From Pokkaliibacter sp. MBI-7 (lineage in GTDB: Bacteria > Pseudomonadota > Gammaproteobacteria > Pseudomonadales > Balneatricaceae), in NCBI RefSeq assembly GCF_029846635.1, contig NZ_JARVTG010000002.1, forward strand, positions 682,001 through 746,000: 64,000 bases of DNA, read 5' to 3'. The translations under genes were made by a program, and so were the position numbers. Positions within the stretch are counted from its first letter, which is position 1, and every line of letters starts with the position of its first letter. Positions 17,437-26,100 of this stretch are shown here, piece by piece. The notes beneath the pieces were generated by a model that was not told the DNA's origin, did no database searches, and worked only from the letters and a program-made list of their open reading frames with translations.

Positions 17437-19062
17437 TCAGAGCCGGAAGGTCGCGATTTCCCTGTTCAGTGAGTCGGACAGTTCAACCAGTTTCACCACG
17501 GCGGTACTGGTCGCCTGGCCCGATTCGGTGGACTGTTCGGCAATATCGCGAATGGTGACCAGATTCATATCCACTTCCTTGGCCACCGTCGCCTGCTGTT
17601 CAGCCGCACTGGCAATCAGCAGGTTACGGTCATTGATCTCACTGACGGACTGCATGATGACCTCCAGTGCAGAATCCGCTTCCTGTGATACCTGCAGGGT
17701 GGTTTGAGCGCGTCGGGTGCTGCTTTCCATGGAGGTGACGGCCTGACGCGCACCGGACTGTACTTCCGCGATCATCACTTCAATTTCATGGGCGGAGTCT
17801 TGCGTACGCTGTGCCAGTGACCGCACTTCATCTGCCACAACAGCAAAGCCACGGCCCTGCTCACCTGCACGGGCTGCTTCAATCGCTGCGTTCAGCGCCA
17901 GTAGATTGGTCTGCTCTGACACAGCCCGGATCACATCCAGCACCTTGCTGATATTGGCGGCCTTGTCAGCCAGCGCCGTGATGCTCTGCGAAGTACTGTC
18001 GATGTCACGGGTAAGGCTGTTAATCTCATTCATTGTCTGCGACACCAGACGTTTGCCCTGATCAACCGCTCTGGCCGAAGCCTGTGATGCTTCCGATGTG
18101 GACGTGGCGTTATTGGCTACATCTTCTATGGCTGCGGTCAGTTCGTTGACTGCTGTGGCGGCCTGCTGAATCTGATCGTTCTGATGAGTCAGCCCCTGCA
18201 GTGTGTGCGCTGTGGCGGAGTCGATGTCGGCAGAGTTGTCAGCCAGCTGGTGGCTGGTGTGCTGCAGCTTGGAGACAATGGAGCGCAACGCATCCTGCAT
18301 GGATTTTAAGGCTGACAGCAGTATCGCCAGTTCATCACGCCCAGCTGCGTTGATCGAATTGTTCAGATCCCCGGAGGCAATGTGTTTGGCGATTGCCACT
18401 GCTTCCTGCAGTGGTCCCTTGATGCTGCGGATGGTAACGACGGCAATGATGGCAACCACAACAGCCATGATGGCCAGTACCAGAATCAGTATCCAGAGCG
18501 AGCTTTCGGCGTTGGCTTTGGCATCTTCACCTGCCTCATCGGCTCCCTGACGGTTCAATTTGACCAGATCTTCCAGATGTTCACCCATCTGACCCGCCGC
18601 GCTGTTCATCTGCACAATATCATCAGGGGTAGGGGTCGTGGCATCGGCAATCGAGGCAAGCACCCGACCCTGCGCCGCCTCATACTTCATCTCGGACTGC
18701 TGAAATTTTTGAAAAAGAGTACGCTCTTCCTCGGAGCTGATCAGTTTGTCGTAGTGCTGCATATCCTCTTTGTAGACGCGTTTATGCTCCTTGATATCAT
18801 CCATGTCCCTGAGCTGCTCGTTGCGATCGGAGGCCACGAAAATTCTCAGGGTATGAACACGAATTTCGTACACATCAATGGAGATCTTGCCGAGGATGGC
18901 GATGCTGGCGAGCCAGTTTTCTTCCAGCTGCTGGGCATCATTCTTCATCATGTTAATTCTGTGAATGCTCAGCAAACCCACGCCAAGCAGGACAAGAAAG
19001 AGAAAGCCAAAGCTGATGGCGGTTCGGGCACTGACACTGATATTCCTTAAACTCACCGGCAT
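17437..19062 (-). CDS. Methyl-accepting chemotaxis protein
   Basis: 541-residue transmembrane chemoreceptor. N-terminal membrane helix (about 13-32), periplasmic four-helix-bundle type ligand domain with acidic and Lys-rich helices (about 33-185), second membrane helix WILILVLAIMAVVVAIIAVV (about 190-209), HAMP linker, then the cytoplasmic signalling domain. The hairpin tip VSEQTNLLALNAAIEAARAGEQGRGFAVVADEVRSLAQR is essentially canonical. No C-terminal CheR-binding pentapeptide (it ends in NREIATFRL). The ligand is unknown; a link to uronate taxis is possible only by position. GGGAG precedes the ATG. Confidence 0.95.
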   Translation of the reverse strand: MPVSLRNISVSARTAISFGFLFLVLLGVGLLSIHRINMMKNDAQQLEENWLASIAILGKISIDVYEIRVHTLRIFVASDRNEQLRDMDDIKEHKRVYKEDMQHYDKLISSEEERTLFQKFQQSEMKYEAAQGRVLASIADATTPTPDDIVQMNSAAGQMGEHLEDLVKLNRQGADEAGEDAKANAESSLWILILVLAIMAVVVAIIAVVTIRSIKGPLQEAVAIAKHIASGDLNNSINAAGRDELAILLSALKSMQDALRSIVSKLQHTSHQLADNSADIDSATAHTLQGLTHQNDQIQQAATAVNELTAAIEDVANNATSTSEASQASARAVDQGKRLVSQTMNEINSLTRDIDSTSQSITALADKAANISKVLDVIRAVSEQTNLLALNAAIEAARAGEQGRGFAVVADEVRSLAQRTQDSAHEIEVMIAEVQSGARQAVTSMESSTRRAQTTLQVSQEADSALEVIMQSVSEINDRNLLIASAAEQQATVAKEVDMNLVTIRDIAEQSTESGQATSTAVVKLVELSDSLNREIATFRL

Positions 19063-19541
19063 ACTCCCTTTGGTTTGTTGACTGACGGTTGGGTGACAAG
19101 ACGGAAAACTTATAGTAATCCTGACTTTCAGGACAGGAAGCCCCTTCGAGTATTTGGTACTCAGATTGGCGTCATCGAAGTGCAGAAAGGGACATTTCGT
19201 TAAAGATGTGCAGCTGTGAGGGTAGGTGAGAAGGCTGGAGCCCGGTCATTCCGGATAGCCAGCCTTGTAGAAAAGGCAACGAGGGACGTGTATTACAGTT
19301 TGAAGGAAGCGACTTCTACCGACAGGGACCGTGCAAGATCCTAGAGGGTGGGACAGCAGCTGGTGCTGCCTTGCTGCTGGACACTATCCAAAAAACAGCC
19401 TCCCCCGACAACTAAGACGCCGAGTCACCCTCTAAATCAGGTCTGGCAGACACACTGCCATCTCGCCTATTAGGATGGGACAATCTGGTTTTGGATTCTG
19501 TTTATTTGATATCTGAAGAAAAGAGATATCACACCATCAAT
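19063..19541. other. 479-bp intergenic region without recognised gene
   Basis: Between the chemoreceptor start and the stop of the first sulfotransferase gene. It should hold the chemoreceptor promoter. The part near 19260-19480 has short repeats (CAGCAGCTGGTGCTGCCTTG) and a coding-like composition but no open frame of useful length on either strand. It may be a decayed gene; nothing firmer can be said. Confidence 0.4.
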
Positions 19542-20423
19542 TTATAAATAATTCATAGGCAGGTCAGGTAGTAAGTTACTCAAATCACGATTAGACTCCT
19601 GAAAGTATTCGTGAAGATAATGTTCAATTTCCTCAGACATCAGATTTTTTGGAATAACATCAATGATTCTATCTGAAAAGGGTGCAATCTTATTTATGTC
19701 TGCCAATGACTGTGGCAATAGATTGTAATTAAATTCAGAGCTTCTAAAGTAGTTAATGGCTAGTTGACTTCTTTGTTTTGATAATTCTAAAGATGGATTA
19801 ACTATCGTGCTATAATTCTCATCGGTTGCTGTATTCTTAATATCTAAAAATGTAAATATTTTATCAAGATATTTATTGGGTTGAGTATTTATATCTTCAA
19901 AGTAGCAAATTTGTACATTTTCTCTTCCAAAAAGAGAAAAATAAAATCTAGCTATTTTATTAAAGTGGTAAGCATCAAGATCAAAGCCTCTTACCTTCCA
20001 ACTACTTACCCTCAGTAGGTCTTGTAATGTCGCAACAAGTCCCGCTTTTAAAAGTTGGTTGTAAATAGAGGGGATTAACGTACTTTGACAACGAATCGAC
20101 AAGATAATTCTAGCATCAGGATCTAAACAGGCGATACGCTGCGCAATCAGCTGCTGGTCATAGTGGCCGCTAGCTGGGTGGCCCGATAAACGCTCGGCAG
20201 ATATTACTGTTTTCTTATTTTCCTCGTGCTGTATTAAGTTGAACTCGCGTGTTGCTGTTTCTCTACAATACATATAAGGATTAGATGATATTATTGTTTT
20301 TAGTAACGGAGTTGCTGCAGGGTTCTTAGTGTTATTTGCAACGTTCACTTCAGGATGCACTCTGAAGATAATATCTTGCAGCCAGGTTGTAGCGGTCTTG
20401 TGCAACCCTATATGCCAATACAT
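19542..20423 (-). CDS. Sulfotransferase family protein
   Basis: 293-residue protein beginning MYWHIGLHKTATTWLQ, where HKTATTW is a phosphosulfate-binding loop of the PAPS-dependent sulfotransferase fold. The later ARIILSIRCQSTLIPSIYNQLLKAG resembles the 3'-phosphate-binding strand and helix. It would transfer sulfate from PAPS to a carbohydrate or protein acceptor. AT-rich compared with the upstream genes. It lies 14 bp after a second sulfotransferase gene on the same strand, next to a DUF6916-like gene and tail-collar genes. The acceptor is unknown. Confidence 0.8.
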   Translation of the reverse strand: MYWHIGLHKTATTWLQDIIFRVHPEVNVANNTKNPAATPLLKTIISSNPYMYCRETATREFNLIQHEENKKTVISAERLSGHPASGHYDQQLIAQRIACLDPDARIILSIRCQSTLIPSIYNQLLKAGLVATLQDLLRVSSWKVRGFDLDAYHFNKIARFYFSLFGRENVQICYFEDINTQPNKYLDKIFTFLDIKNTATDENYSTIVNPSLELSKQRSQLAINYFRSSEFNYNLLPQSLADINKIAPFSDRIIDVIPKNLMSEEIEHYLHEYFQESNRDLSNLLPDLPMNYL

Positions 20424-20437
20424 GGATTTTATTCTCC

Positions 20438-21166
20438 TTATCTAGTCAGCCAGTGTTGACAGTCCCAGCCAGTCATTGCCTCAAGCCGCTTAACCTCTGG
20501 CCGGAAAATTTCTACTAAGTACTCTCTCGCCTCATGAGACATTTTTGATTTGTAAGGAATATGATGCTGTTGTATAAAATCAGGAGCCGGTATTTGGCGA
20601 ATGTTCAGAAAATCATAGAGTGAACAAAGAATGTCAGAATGATTATTCTTTAGATCTTCATAACGAATTAAATGAATTTGTTCTTTTGGAAAATATTGAT
20701 AATACCTTGATAATTGATCCGAATAGAATCCTCTATCAATATAAGAATAGACACGGTGTTGTAGTGGTGAAAAATTTGCACATCGTTCTTTTTCCGTTGT
20801 AATTGCTGTATAGAAGTCAATGTTATCTTTCGCTCTATGATATTCCATATTCCAGTGTGAATATGCCCTTTCTATTGGGTTGCGTAATATGAAGGCGAAT
20901 TTCATGCTTGGGTTATGTTCAAATATTCTCGCGGGCGCGAGCTTCCAGTACAAGTATATGGGCGTTGCATCGAAATAAATACCTGATTCGCCTTTAGGGA
21001 AAAAGGACTGGAGATACGAATCTGACTCCCAGGCTTCTTCTTTGTCAAAATAATGTAACTCTTTGGCGCGGGGGGCCACCAGGTCAGGATGGTCTTTCAG
21101 ATAGTTGAATAGGGCGGTTGTCCCTGCTTTTTGTGCACCACCTACAAGAAATCCTAATTGCGTCAC
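20438..21166 (-). CDS. Sulfotransferase, heparan-sulfotransferase-like domain
   Basis: 242-residue PAPS-dependent sulfotransferase. The 5'-phosphosulfate loop is GGAQKAGTTALFNYL (about residues 8-22). The 3'-phosphate motif is KFAFILRNPIERAYSHWNMEYH (about 90-111) with the expected Arg and Ser. Later blocks FYSDQLSRYYQYFPKEQIHLIRYEDLKNNH match bacterial sulfotransferase_1 proteins. Ends at W-CQHWLTR. Probably co-transcribed with the following sulfotransferase gene and the preceding DUF6916-like gene (11-bp gap). The acceptor is unknown; the neighbouring secreted or structural proteins are candidates. Confidence 0.88.
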   Translation of the reverse strand: MTQLGFLVGGAQKAGTTALFNYLKDHPDLVAPRAKELHYFDKEEAWESDSYLQSFFPKGESGIYFDATPIYLYWKLAPARIFEHNPSMKFAFILRNPIERAYSHWNMEYHRAKDNIDFYTAITTEKERCANFSPLQHRVYSYIDRGFYSDQLSRYYQYFPKEQIHLIRYEDLKNNHSDILCSLYDFLNIRQIPAPDFIQQHHIPYKSKMSHEAREYLVEIFRPEVKRLEAMTGWDCQHWLTR

Positions 21167-21177
21167 TTAGCCAATCC

Positions 21178-21477
21178 TTAGTTAAATACTGCCTGGTATA
21201 CGATTCCGTTTTTTTCCTCGCGAATAGGAACAATAAAAATGGCGAGCGCAGGCAGCGCAGGGTTGAATAAGTGATAGGTACCTTGAGGCAGTATGGTTTT
21301 ACTGTTGCTGGCAAACGTTAGTGAAAAGGGTGTTCTTGTAAGGTCTGGGTGCGGGCTTCGCAGGGACACGTTCATCAGCGTGCACTCTATGCCGGTATCT
21401 CCTACAACAAAGGTTTGCTCAAGCACTCTTTTGAAGTCTTCATGGGTTATAAGGTTCAGGTCGATAGGAGAAGTCAT
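21178..21477 (-). CDS. DUF6916-like small protein
   Basis: 99 residues, soluble, without signal peptide. The pattern LITHEDFKRVLEQTFVV...PFSLTF...ILPQGTYHLFNPALPALAIFIVPI...YQAVFN fits my memory of the DUF6916 family: a small beta-rich domain often encoded beside tail-collar (microcystin-dependent-protein-like) genes. Function is unknown. First gene of a probable three-gene operon with two sulfotransferases. Family assignment needs a profile search. Confidence 0.65.
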   Translation of the reverse strand: MTSPIDLNLITHEDFKRVLEQTFVVGDTGIECTLMNVSLRSPHPDLTRTPFSLTFASNSKTILPQGTYHLFNPALPALAIFIVPIREEKNGIVYQAVFN

Positions 21478-21664
21478 GGCATTGATTCCAGCATTGTGCA
21501 GATAGTGGGTAGAAAGGTAAACGCGTATTGATCATAGTGCAACCTGTATGGTGCGTGATGTGATATATGCCTTGGTGGAAGACAAATCCATTCAGTGCAA
21601 AGGTGGCTGCACCATATTATATGCTTGCCTTGGTGACTGGTGGGTTTAACTGCAGAGAGTAGAT

Positions 21665-22162
21665 ATGAATTACTTGGACGTATTGGTAAATCAGGATATT
21701 CGTTTTCGCCAGCGGGCTGAAAATGATTTTTCTTTTCTTGAGGCATTGTATCTTTCTGTCCGGTGGGAAGAAATGGCAAGCACTGGGTGGTCAGAGACTC
21801 AAATTAGCCTGTTTCTCAAGGATCAGTTCAAACTACAAACCCTGCATTATGATAAATATTATGCTGATGCTGAGTTTCAGATTGTGCAGGCTGGTGAGGA
21901 AGATATAGGCAGGTTGTACATTTATCGTTCTGCAGACGAAATCAGGATTGTGGATATTTCGTTAATGCCGAGCGTCCGTAATAAGGGACTGGGTGGTGCA
22001 CTGCTGGATAAGGTGTGTACGGAGGGGAAGGATACACACAAGAAAGTATCTATCCACGTTGAAGTATTTAACCCTGCACAAAGGCTTTACCTGCGAAAAG
22101 GTTTTAAGCCAGTTGGTGAGCCTAATGGCCCTTATCAGTTAATGGAGTGGAGCGCGAATTAA
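21665..22162 (+). CDS. GNAT family N-acetyltransferase
   Basis: 165-residue acyltransferase. The acetyl-CoA site is in IVDISLMPSVRNKGLGGALLDKVC (about residues 98-121), with the R/Q-x-x-G-x-G/A loop written RNKGLGG. The C-terminal VEVFNPAQRLYLRKGFKPVGEPNGPYQLMEW is typical of the fold. It faces the tail-collar genes and is divergent from the DUF6916-like gene. GNAT genes of this form are recurrent neighbours of Mdp-type proteins in my recollection. The substrate is unknown. Confidence 0.85.
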   Translation: MNYLDVLVNQDIRFRQRAENDFSFLEALYLSVRWEEMASTGWSETQISLFLKDQFKLQTLHYDKYYADAEFQIVQAGEEDIGRLYIYRSADEIRIVDISLMPSVRNKGLGGALLDKVCTEGKDTHKKVSIHVEVFNPAQRLYLRKGFKPVGEPNGPYQLMEWSAN

Positions 22163-22346
22163 AGGTGAAGACGGGCGCCAAAAAGAAGGGCGATCGCCGG
22201 TGTCGATATGCTATCTGAGCTGATCAGTATGCCACCACCTTCGCGGCTCGCCAGCTCTCGACACACAGACTGATATAGCACAGCAGGTTATTGTATTGAT
22301 CAGCGATTATTCTTACTCAACATGACCGTGGCTTACAGGAGCGAGC

Positions 22347-22372
22347 CCATGCCCTGAAGAATCAGGGCATGG
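22347..22372. other. Strong hairpin between convergent genes
   Basis: CCATGCCCTGA / TCAGGGCATGG, an 11-bp perfect stem with a 4-nt loop, in the gap between the GNAT gene and the first tail-collar gene. No T-run on either strand, so not a classic intrinsic terminator. It may stop or protect transcripts of both convergent units. Confidence 0.6.
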
Positions 22373-22392
22373 ACTAAATAATACGACTAGCG

Positions 22393-22971
22393 TCATGAAG
22401 GTCGTGGTGGATAGACCCCATTCAGGCAAATACACATATTCAGGGGTAGATAGGGTTGGCGGTTTTCATGTGCCTGACCGCCTGTCGGGCCGATCGAAGC
22501 GGGGTGTAATGTGGTATTGGGGGAGCCGTCTTTTTCCAGCGCAGTGAGTTGTGTGTAGGTGGTAGGCCCCGTCTGATAAGTGTAGGAGGACAGATAGCTG
22601 CCGGTGCCTGGCGCAGAAGACTTATTGGTAAAATCGCCCGGAACATTTAAGCGGTGCAGTGTGTGAGTGTGAGCGGGCATTTGTGACGCCGTCGGCGTTA
22701 CAGAAGCGACACCTGATGAAACACCGTATTGAACATATTCCACCATTCCCGGCGTGACTGTTGTTGTCGGGTGCGCAACAGCTTTTTGGCGCAAATCTGG
22801 AATTGCAAAATTTTGGTTGGTCATACTTCCTCCAAATGCATTACCAATAACGACGAAAAGTAATTGATACTGACTGATGTTAAGTATGGCACCATTGCAA
22901 AATGCCCAGTCTTCAGGGGCAAACTTAAAAGCAAATGACCTGATTTCCCCAGTGAAACAGTCACTCATCAT
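22393..22971 (-). CDS. Phage tail-collar domain protein, Mdp-like (A)
   Basis: 192-residue protein of the tail-collar/microcystin-dependent protein type. The N-terminal collar motif is GEIRSFAFKFAPEDWAFCNGAILNISQYQLLFVVIGNAFGGSMTNQNFAIPDLRQKA, with the conserved APxxWAxCxG block. A Thr/Pro-rich middle and a C-terminal NRQPYLPLNMCICLNGVYPPR, typical of the family, follow. Third of three tandem paralogues. Such proteins occur on chromosomes without other phage structural genes; their role is not established. No phage morphogenesis genes are near. Confidence 0.85.
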   Translation of the reverse strand: MMSDCFTGEIRSFAFKFAPEDWAFCNGAILNISQYQLLFVVIGNAFGGSMTNQNFAIPDLRQKAVAHPTTTVTPGMVEYVQYGVSSGVASVTPTASQMPAHTHTLHRLNVPGDFTNKSSAPGTGSYLSSYTYQTGPTTYTQLTALEKDGSPNTTLHPASIGPTGGQAHENRQPYLPLNMCICLNGVYPPRPS

Positions 22972-23008
22972 AATTCTCCTGAGTTATTCAATTAGGCTAA
23001 ATGGCTGA

Positions 23009-23548
23009 CTATGACTGAGTCGGGAATATGCCTTGTAAAGCGATAATATAATTGAGGCCGATATAGGGCATCATATTGTAATGCGCGGCATTGCTCCCCG
23101 TTGCACTGATGGCCTGAGCGTTGTAATTCACATCTTGTGTAGTCTGACCCTGCTGCGGGTTGGTGTACACGAGATAACTACTACTGCCCGTATCTGCAAA
23201 AAGAAGACTTGGGTTAGGAGTAGCACTGGTGGCGGTTAACGGACTGCAATACAGATCATGGGCATGAGCTGGTATTTGCGCCTCTGTTAAGGTGACCGAC
23301 TGGCTGCCGCCACTTTGCCCCATCACCCGGTTGGTCAGCCCTGTTCCCTGGCCTTGCCCCACGGGAACACTGCCATTCATATTAGGCAGCTGAAAAGTGC
23401 TACGACCATCTCCGCCGTATATTGTCCCTATCAAGGCATACAAAGCCTGATAATCAACAATTGCTAACAACTGGCCATTACAGAAAGCCCAGTTTTCCGG
23501 CGCGTAATTGCCGGCAAAAATCCGGATTTCACCCAGATATGGATCCAT
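23009..23548 (-). CDS. Phage tail-collar domain protein, Mdp-like (B)
   Basis: 179 residues. Collar motif GEIRIFAGNYAPENWAFCNGQLLAIVDYQALYALIGTIYGGDGRSTFQLPNMNGSVPVGQG, glycine-rich middle (GTGLTNRVMGQSGGSQSVTLTEAQIPAHAHDL) and ending MPYIGLNYIIALQGIFPTQS. The conserved His-rich AHAHDL stretch is shared with collar proteins. Middle gene of three paralogues with 37-42 bp gaps, so co-transcribed. No signal peptide. Confidence 0.87.
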   Translation of the reverse strand: MDPYLGEIRIFAGNYAPENWAFCNGQLLAIVDYQALYALIGTIYGGDGRSTFQLPNMNGSVPVGQGQGTGLTNRVMGQSGGSQSVTLTEAQIPAHAHDLYCSPLTATSATPNPSLLFADTGSSSYLVYTNPQQGQTTQDVNYNAQAISATGSNAAHYNMMPYIGLNYIIALQGIFPTQS

Positions 23549-23590
23549 TTTTACATCCTCTCAATATGCAATAAAAATGGTAGTGGGTTC

Positions 23591-24112
23591 TCAAGATCTG
23601 GGTGGGTAATAGCCCGATATACAGATGCAGAAGTTCGTCACCAAAAAGGGCTGCATATTGTTATGTGCCTGCCCACCTCCTGTGCTCGTCAATGAGGGTT
23701 GAATCTTCACTAAGTTGGAAGATGCCTGCCCATAAAGATTGGCAGGAGTGGGGCCGGCCCCCTGGGGGACGCCTGCATAAAAGGTATCTTTAGCAGCAGC
23801 ATCGGTGCCAGTCTCCGTGGTGACCTGCACGTAGTGATTGTGAAGAGGTATCTGAGCGGCGGTAAGCGTAACCGCTTCAGCGCCGCCGGGCGTGGTGGCG
23901 GCATTCGGATAGGTATTACCCATCGGGGTGCGGCCACGCAGGTCGGGCAGGTTGAAGTACGTTTTTAAATCCCCCCCGTAGCTGTTCCCAAGCAGGGAAT
24001 ACAATGCCTGATTCTGTGTGATCTGAATAACTGCACCATCACACTTCGCCCAGCTGGTGGGGGCGAAGGGGAACGAGAACATCCTGATTTCACCTAAATA
24101 CGCGTCACTCAT
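23591..24112 (-). CDS. Phage tail-collar domain protein, Mdp-like (C)
   Basis: 173 residues. Collar motif GEIRMFSFPFAPTSWAKCDGAVIQITQNQALYSLLGNSYGGDLKTYFNLPDLRGRTPMGN, then ALTAAQIPLHNHYVQ-like segment and ending MQPFLVTNFCICISGYYPPRS. First gene of the three-gene operon. The paralogues differ mainly in the middle, as expected if they assemble together with different exposed loops. Function and location unknown. Confidence 0.87.
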   Translation of the reverse strand: MSDAYLGEIRMFSFPFAPTSWAKCDGAVIQITQNQALYSLLGNSYGGDLKTYFNLPDLRGRTPMGNTYPNAATTPGGAEAVTLTAAQIPLHNHYVQVTTETGTDAAAKDTFYAGVPQGAGPTPANLYGQASSNLVKIQPSLTSTGGGQAHNNMQPFLVTNFCICISGYYPPRS

Positions 24113-24288
24113 AAGAGCATCTCCTTGTTAGCCAGGAAGGGCTTTAACTGCGCCTCAAGGTGTAGCTGAGAGAGTAGCTATATGTCCAGAAGGTGTGAGC
24201 TTTTTTTAGTAAAAGGAGATGTTTATCAGCATCAGCATCCCCGGCCACACGTATAAGTAATTCATAGACACCTGCACTGCAGGTCAGT

Positions 24289-24723
24289 GTGATTGATCAT
24301 ATTGGGATTAACGTACCAGACGTGGCGGAGGCCATTGGCTTCTTTCACGATCTGCTGGGTACCAGGGTGATCTCCGACATTCGTCCGGGTGAGATACCGG
24401 CGGCATGGAAAACCAGCTTTAACTGGCACCATTCCAGTGAGCTGAGTCGCTTTGTCATGCTGGAATTACCTGGTGGTTCAAAAATTGAGCTGTTTCAATA
24501 TGAGGGCGCAGAGGTCAACCGGTCGCAACCTTATCAGGACGATGCAGGCTCCACGCACATTGCACTGCGTACCCCTGATATAGCCAAAAGTATTGGAATC
24601 ATCAGAGCCAGAGGCTTGCAGGTGCTCAACGAGCCCATTACCAATGCTGACGGCGTAAAATGGTTTTACTTCAGAACACCGTGGGGGTCACAAATGGAGC
24701 TGGTCTCGCTGCCACATGCCTGA
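24289..24723 (+). CDS. VOC/glyoxalase family protein
   Basis: 144 residues from a GTG start (weak AGG upstream). A pair of beta-alpha-beta-beta-beta modules: IDHIGINVPDVAEAIGFFHDLLG with the first metal-ligand His, a central LPGGSKIELFQYEG with Glu, then STHIALRTPDIAKSI and the late GSQMELVSL Glu. These supply the usual H/E/H/E metal site. Probable lyase, isomerase or dioxygenase acting in the adjacent aromatic pathway. It converges on the GntR gene. Confidence 0.82.
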   Translation: MIDHIGINVPDVAEAIGFFHDLLGTRVISDIRPGEIPAAWKTSFNWHHSSELSRFVMLELPGGSKIELFQYEGAEVNRSQPYQDDAGSTHIALRTPDIAKSIGIIRARGLQVLNEPITNADGVKWFYFRTPWGSQMELVSLPHA

Positions 24724-24795
24724 CATCCTCACGGGCAGGCGCCTGACCGCAGAGCGCCTGTCACCATATCCATACCTTTCAGCTAAGACCCGCTT

Positions 24796-25518
24796 TTACT
24801 CGCTATCAGCCTGTTCATGCTCACTGAACAGCTCCGGATCGCCCTTAATGATGTCGGCTGTACGGCGGATATGGGCACAGAGCAGCTCCACAGCGCGGTC
24901 TGCATTACCGGCAATGGCTTCTTCCATCAGCAACGTATGCTCGGATTTCACGTCACGCTTAGTAGAAAACGCACGGGGCGCAGACAGTGTGCGATAGCGG
25001 TGGTGCTGATCTGCCAGCAGCTCACAGAAACTGACCAGCCAGCGTGAGCCGCACCCGGAGATCAGTGTACGGTGAAAGGCGCGGTGTAAGGGTTCCCAGT
25101 CAGGGTTGTCTTCAAAATGATCATCAGCCAGAGAGCGGGGCGTTTTGCTCAGGCGATGATGAGCCAGCACCAGTTCCTCTTCCCAGACGGTCGAGCGGGC
25201 AGCAATAGACTCGCGCAGGGCACGTTCTTCAAGCCAGCAGCGCGTTTTCGTGATCTCCTCCAGATCCTGAGCACTGATGCCTGCCACCACAAAGCCACGT
25301 AGTTCACGTTTTTCCACAAGATTGTCGGAGATCAGCCGGTTGAGAGCCTCCCGTACCGGGGTGGCGCTGGTGGAGTAACGTTCCGTCAGAGTATCGATGG
25401 TGAGTTTGCTGCCAGGTTCAAGCTGACCGCTCAGAATGTCGATGCGTAGCTGGTCGTAGAGGCTGGTGGCCCGTGTCGCGACGCCATTAACAGTGATCAG
25501 AGAGGGTTTACGGGCCAT
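24796..25518 (-). CDS. GntR family (FCD-type) regulator of the aromatic cluster
   Basis: 240-residue regulator. Winged helix GQLEPGSKLTIDTLTERYSTSATPVREALNRLISDNLVEKRELRGFVV (about residues 31-78), then an FCD domain with LHRAFHRTLISGCGSRWLVSF and DVKSEHTLLMEEAIAGNADRAVELLCAHIRRTADII. Divergent from the GlcG-like gene and the downstream catabolic operon, so it probably represses them until an aromatic intermediate binds. Confidence 0.88.
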   Translation of the reverse strand: MARKPSLITVNGVATRATSLYDQLRIDILSGQLEPGSKLTIDTLTERYSTSATPVREALNRLISDNLVEKRELRGFVVAGISAQDLEEITKTRCWLEERALRESIAARSTVWEEELVLAHHRLSKTPRSLADDHFEDNPDWEPLHRAFHRTLISGCGSRWLVSFCELLADQHHRYRTLSAPRAFSTKRDVKSEHTLLMEEAIAGNADRAVELLCAHIRRTADIIKGDPELFSEHEQADSE

Positions 25519-25587
25519 AAGTGTTTCTTCATTCCATTGCCTGGGAAACGTGTGCTGACGGAAAGCTTACATGACGTCAGGCTTGTG

Positions 25588-25600
25588 ATTGTATGCAAAT
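25588..25600. promoter_or_regulatory. Candidate GntR operator
   Basis: ATTGTATGCAAAT, an imperfect palindrome of the TTGTATACAA type bound by many FCD-type GntR proteins. It lies between the divergent GntR and GlcG-like genes. Confidence 0.4.
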
Positions 25601-25614
25601 AATGCTCAAAATAA

Positions 25615-25630
25615 AAATAATATATTAAAA
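25615..25630. repeat. Shared 16-bp AT-rich element, copy 1
   Basis: AAATAATATATTAAAA lies 18 bp before the GTG of the GlcG-like gene. The identical 16-mer recurs at 26194-26209 before the amidohydrolase gene, suggesting a common promoter or operator element. Confidence 0.5.
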
Positions 25631-25648
25631 CAAGCAGGAGCAAGTCCC

Positions 25649-26071
25649 GTGTCAAATGTAAGCCTTGAACAAGCCCGAGTTATTGTAGACAACGCGTTAC
25701 AGATCGCGCGAGAAAAGGGATTCAGGCCTATGGCCGTCGTGGTTATCGATAGTGCAGGCCACCCCGTACTGAGCCTGCGCGAGGATGGTGCCAGTCATTT
25801 GCGACTGGAGATCGCCGCAGGCAAGGCGGGCGCCAGTATCGGCATGGGAAGCAACAGTCGTGTGCTGGCCAAGCGGGCAGCAGAAATGCCCGGATTTTTC
25901 TCTGCTATTGCCAGTACCGCATCGCAACCCTTCATTCCTCAGACGGGGGCCGTTCTGATTGTTCAGGGCGAAGAGGTGATGGGGGCGGTAGGAGCGTCAG
26001 GTGGAACAGGGGATGAAGACGAGATGATTGTTATTGGCGGGATAGAAGCCGCCGGGCTGAGCTATCGCTAA
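25649..26071 (+). CDS. GlcG/HbpS-family protein
   Basis: 140 residues of the GlcG/HbpS (DUF336) family: VSLEQARVIVDNALQIAREKGFRPMAVVVIDSAGHPVLSLREDGAS at the start and GAVLIVQGEEVMGAVGASGGTGDEDE at the end. Members bind haem or cobalamin-like ligands or accompany catabolic enzymes; the role here is uncertain. I use the GTG at 25649 with GGAG eight bases upstream. A longer frame from 25589 would overlap the candidate operator. First gene of the plus-strand aromatic cluster, but separated from the next gene by a terminator. Confidence 0.85.
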   Translation: MSNVSLEQARVIVDNALQIAREKGFRPMAVVVIDSAGHPVLSLREDGASHLRLEIAAGKAGASIGMGSNSRVLAKRAAEMPGFFSAIASTASQPFIPQTGAVLIVQGEEVMGAVGASGGTGDEDEMIVIGGIEAAGLSYR

Positions 26072-26100
26072 AGAGAGCGCAGATTAAAAGCAGTGTAGGG

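Noticed and set aside
22393..24112. Prophage remnant suggested by phage tail-collar domains
   Set aside because: No other phage structural, lysis, integrase or regulatory genes nearby; chromosomal Mdp-like sets are a better fit.
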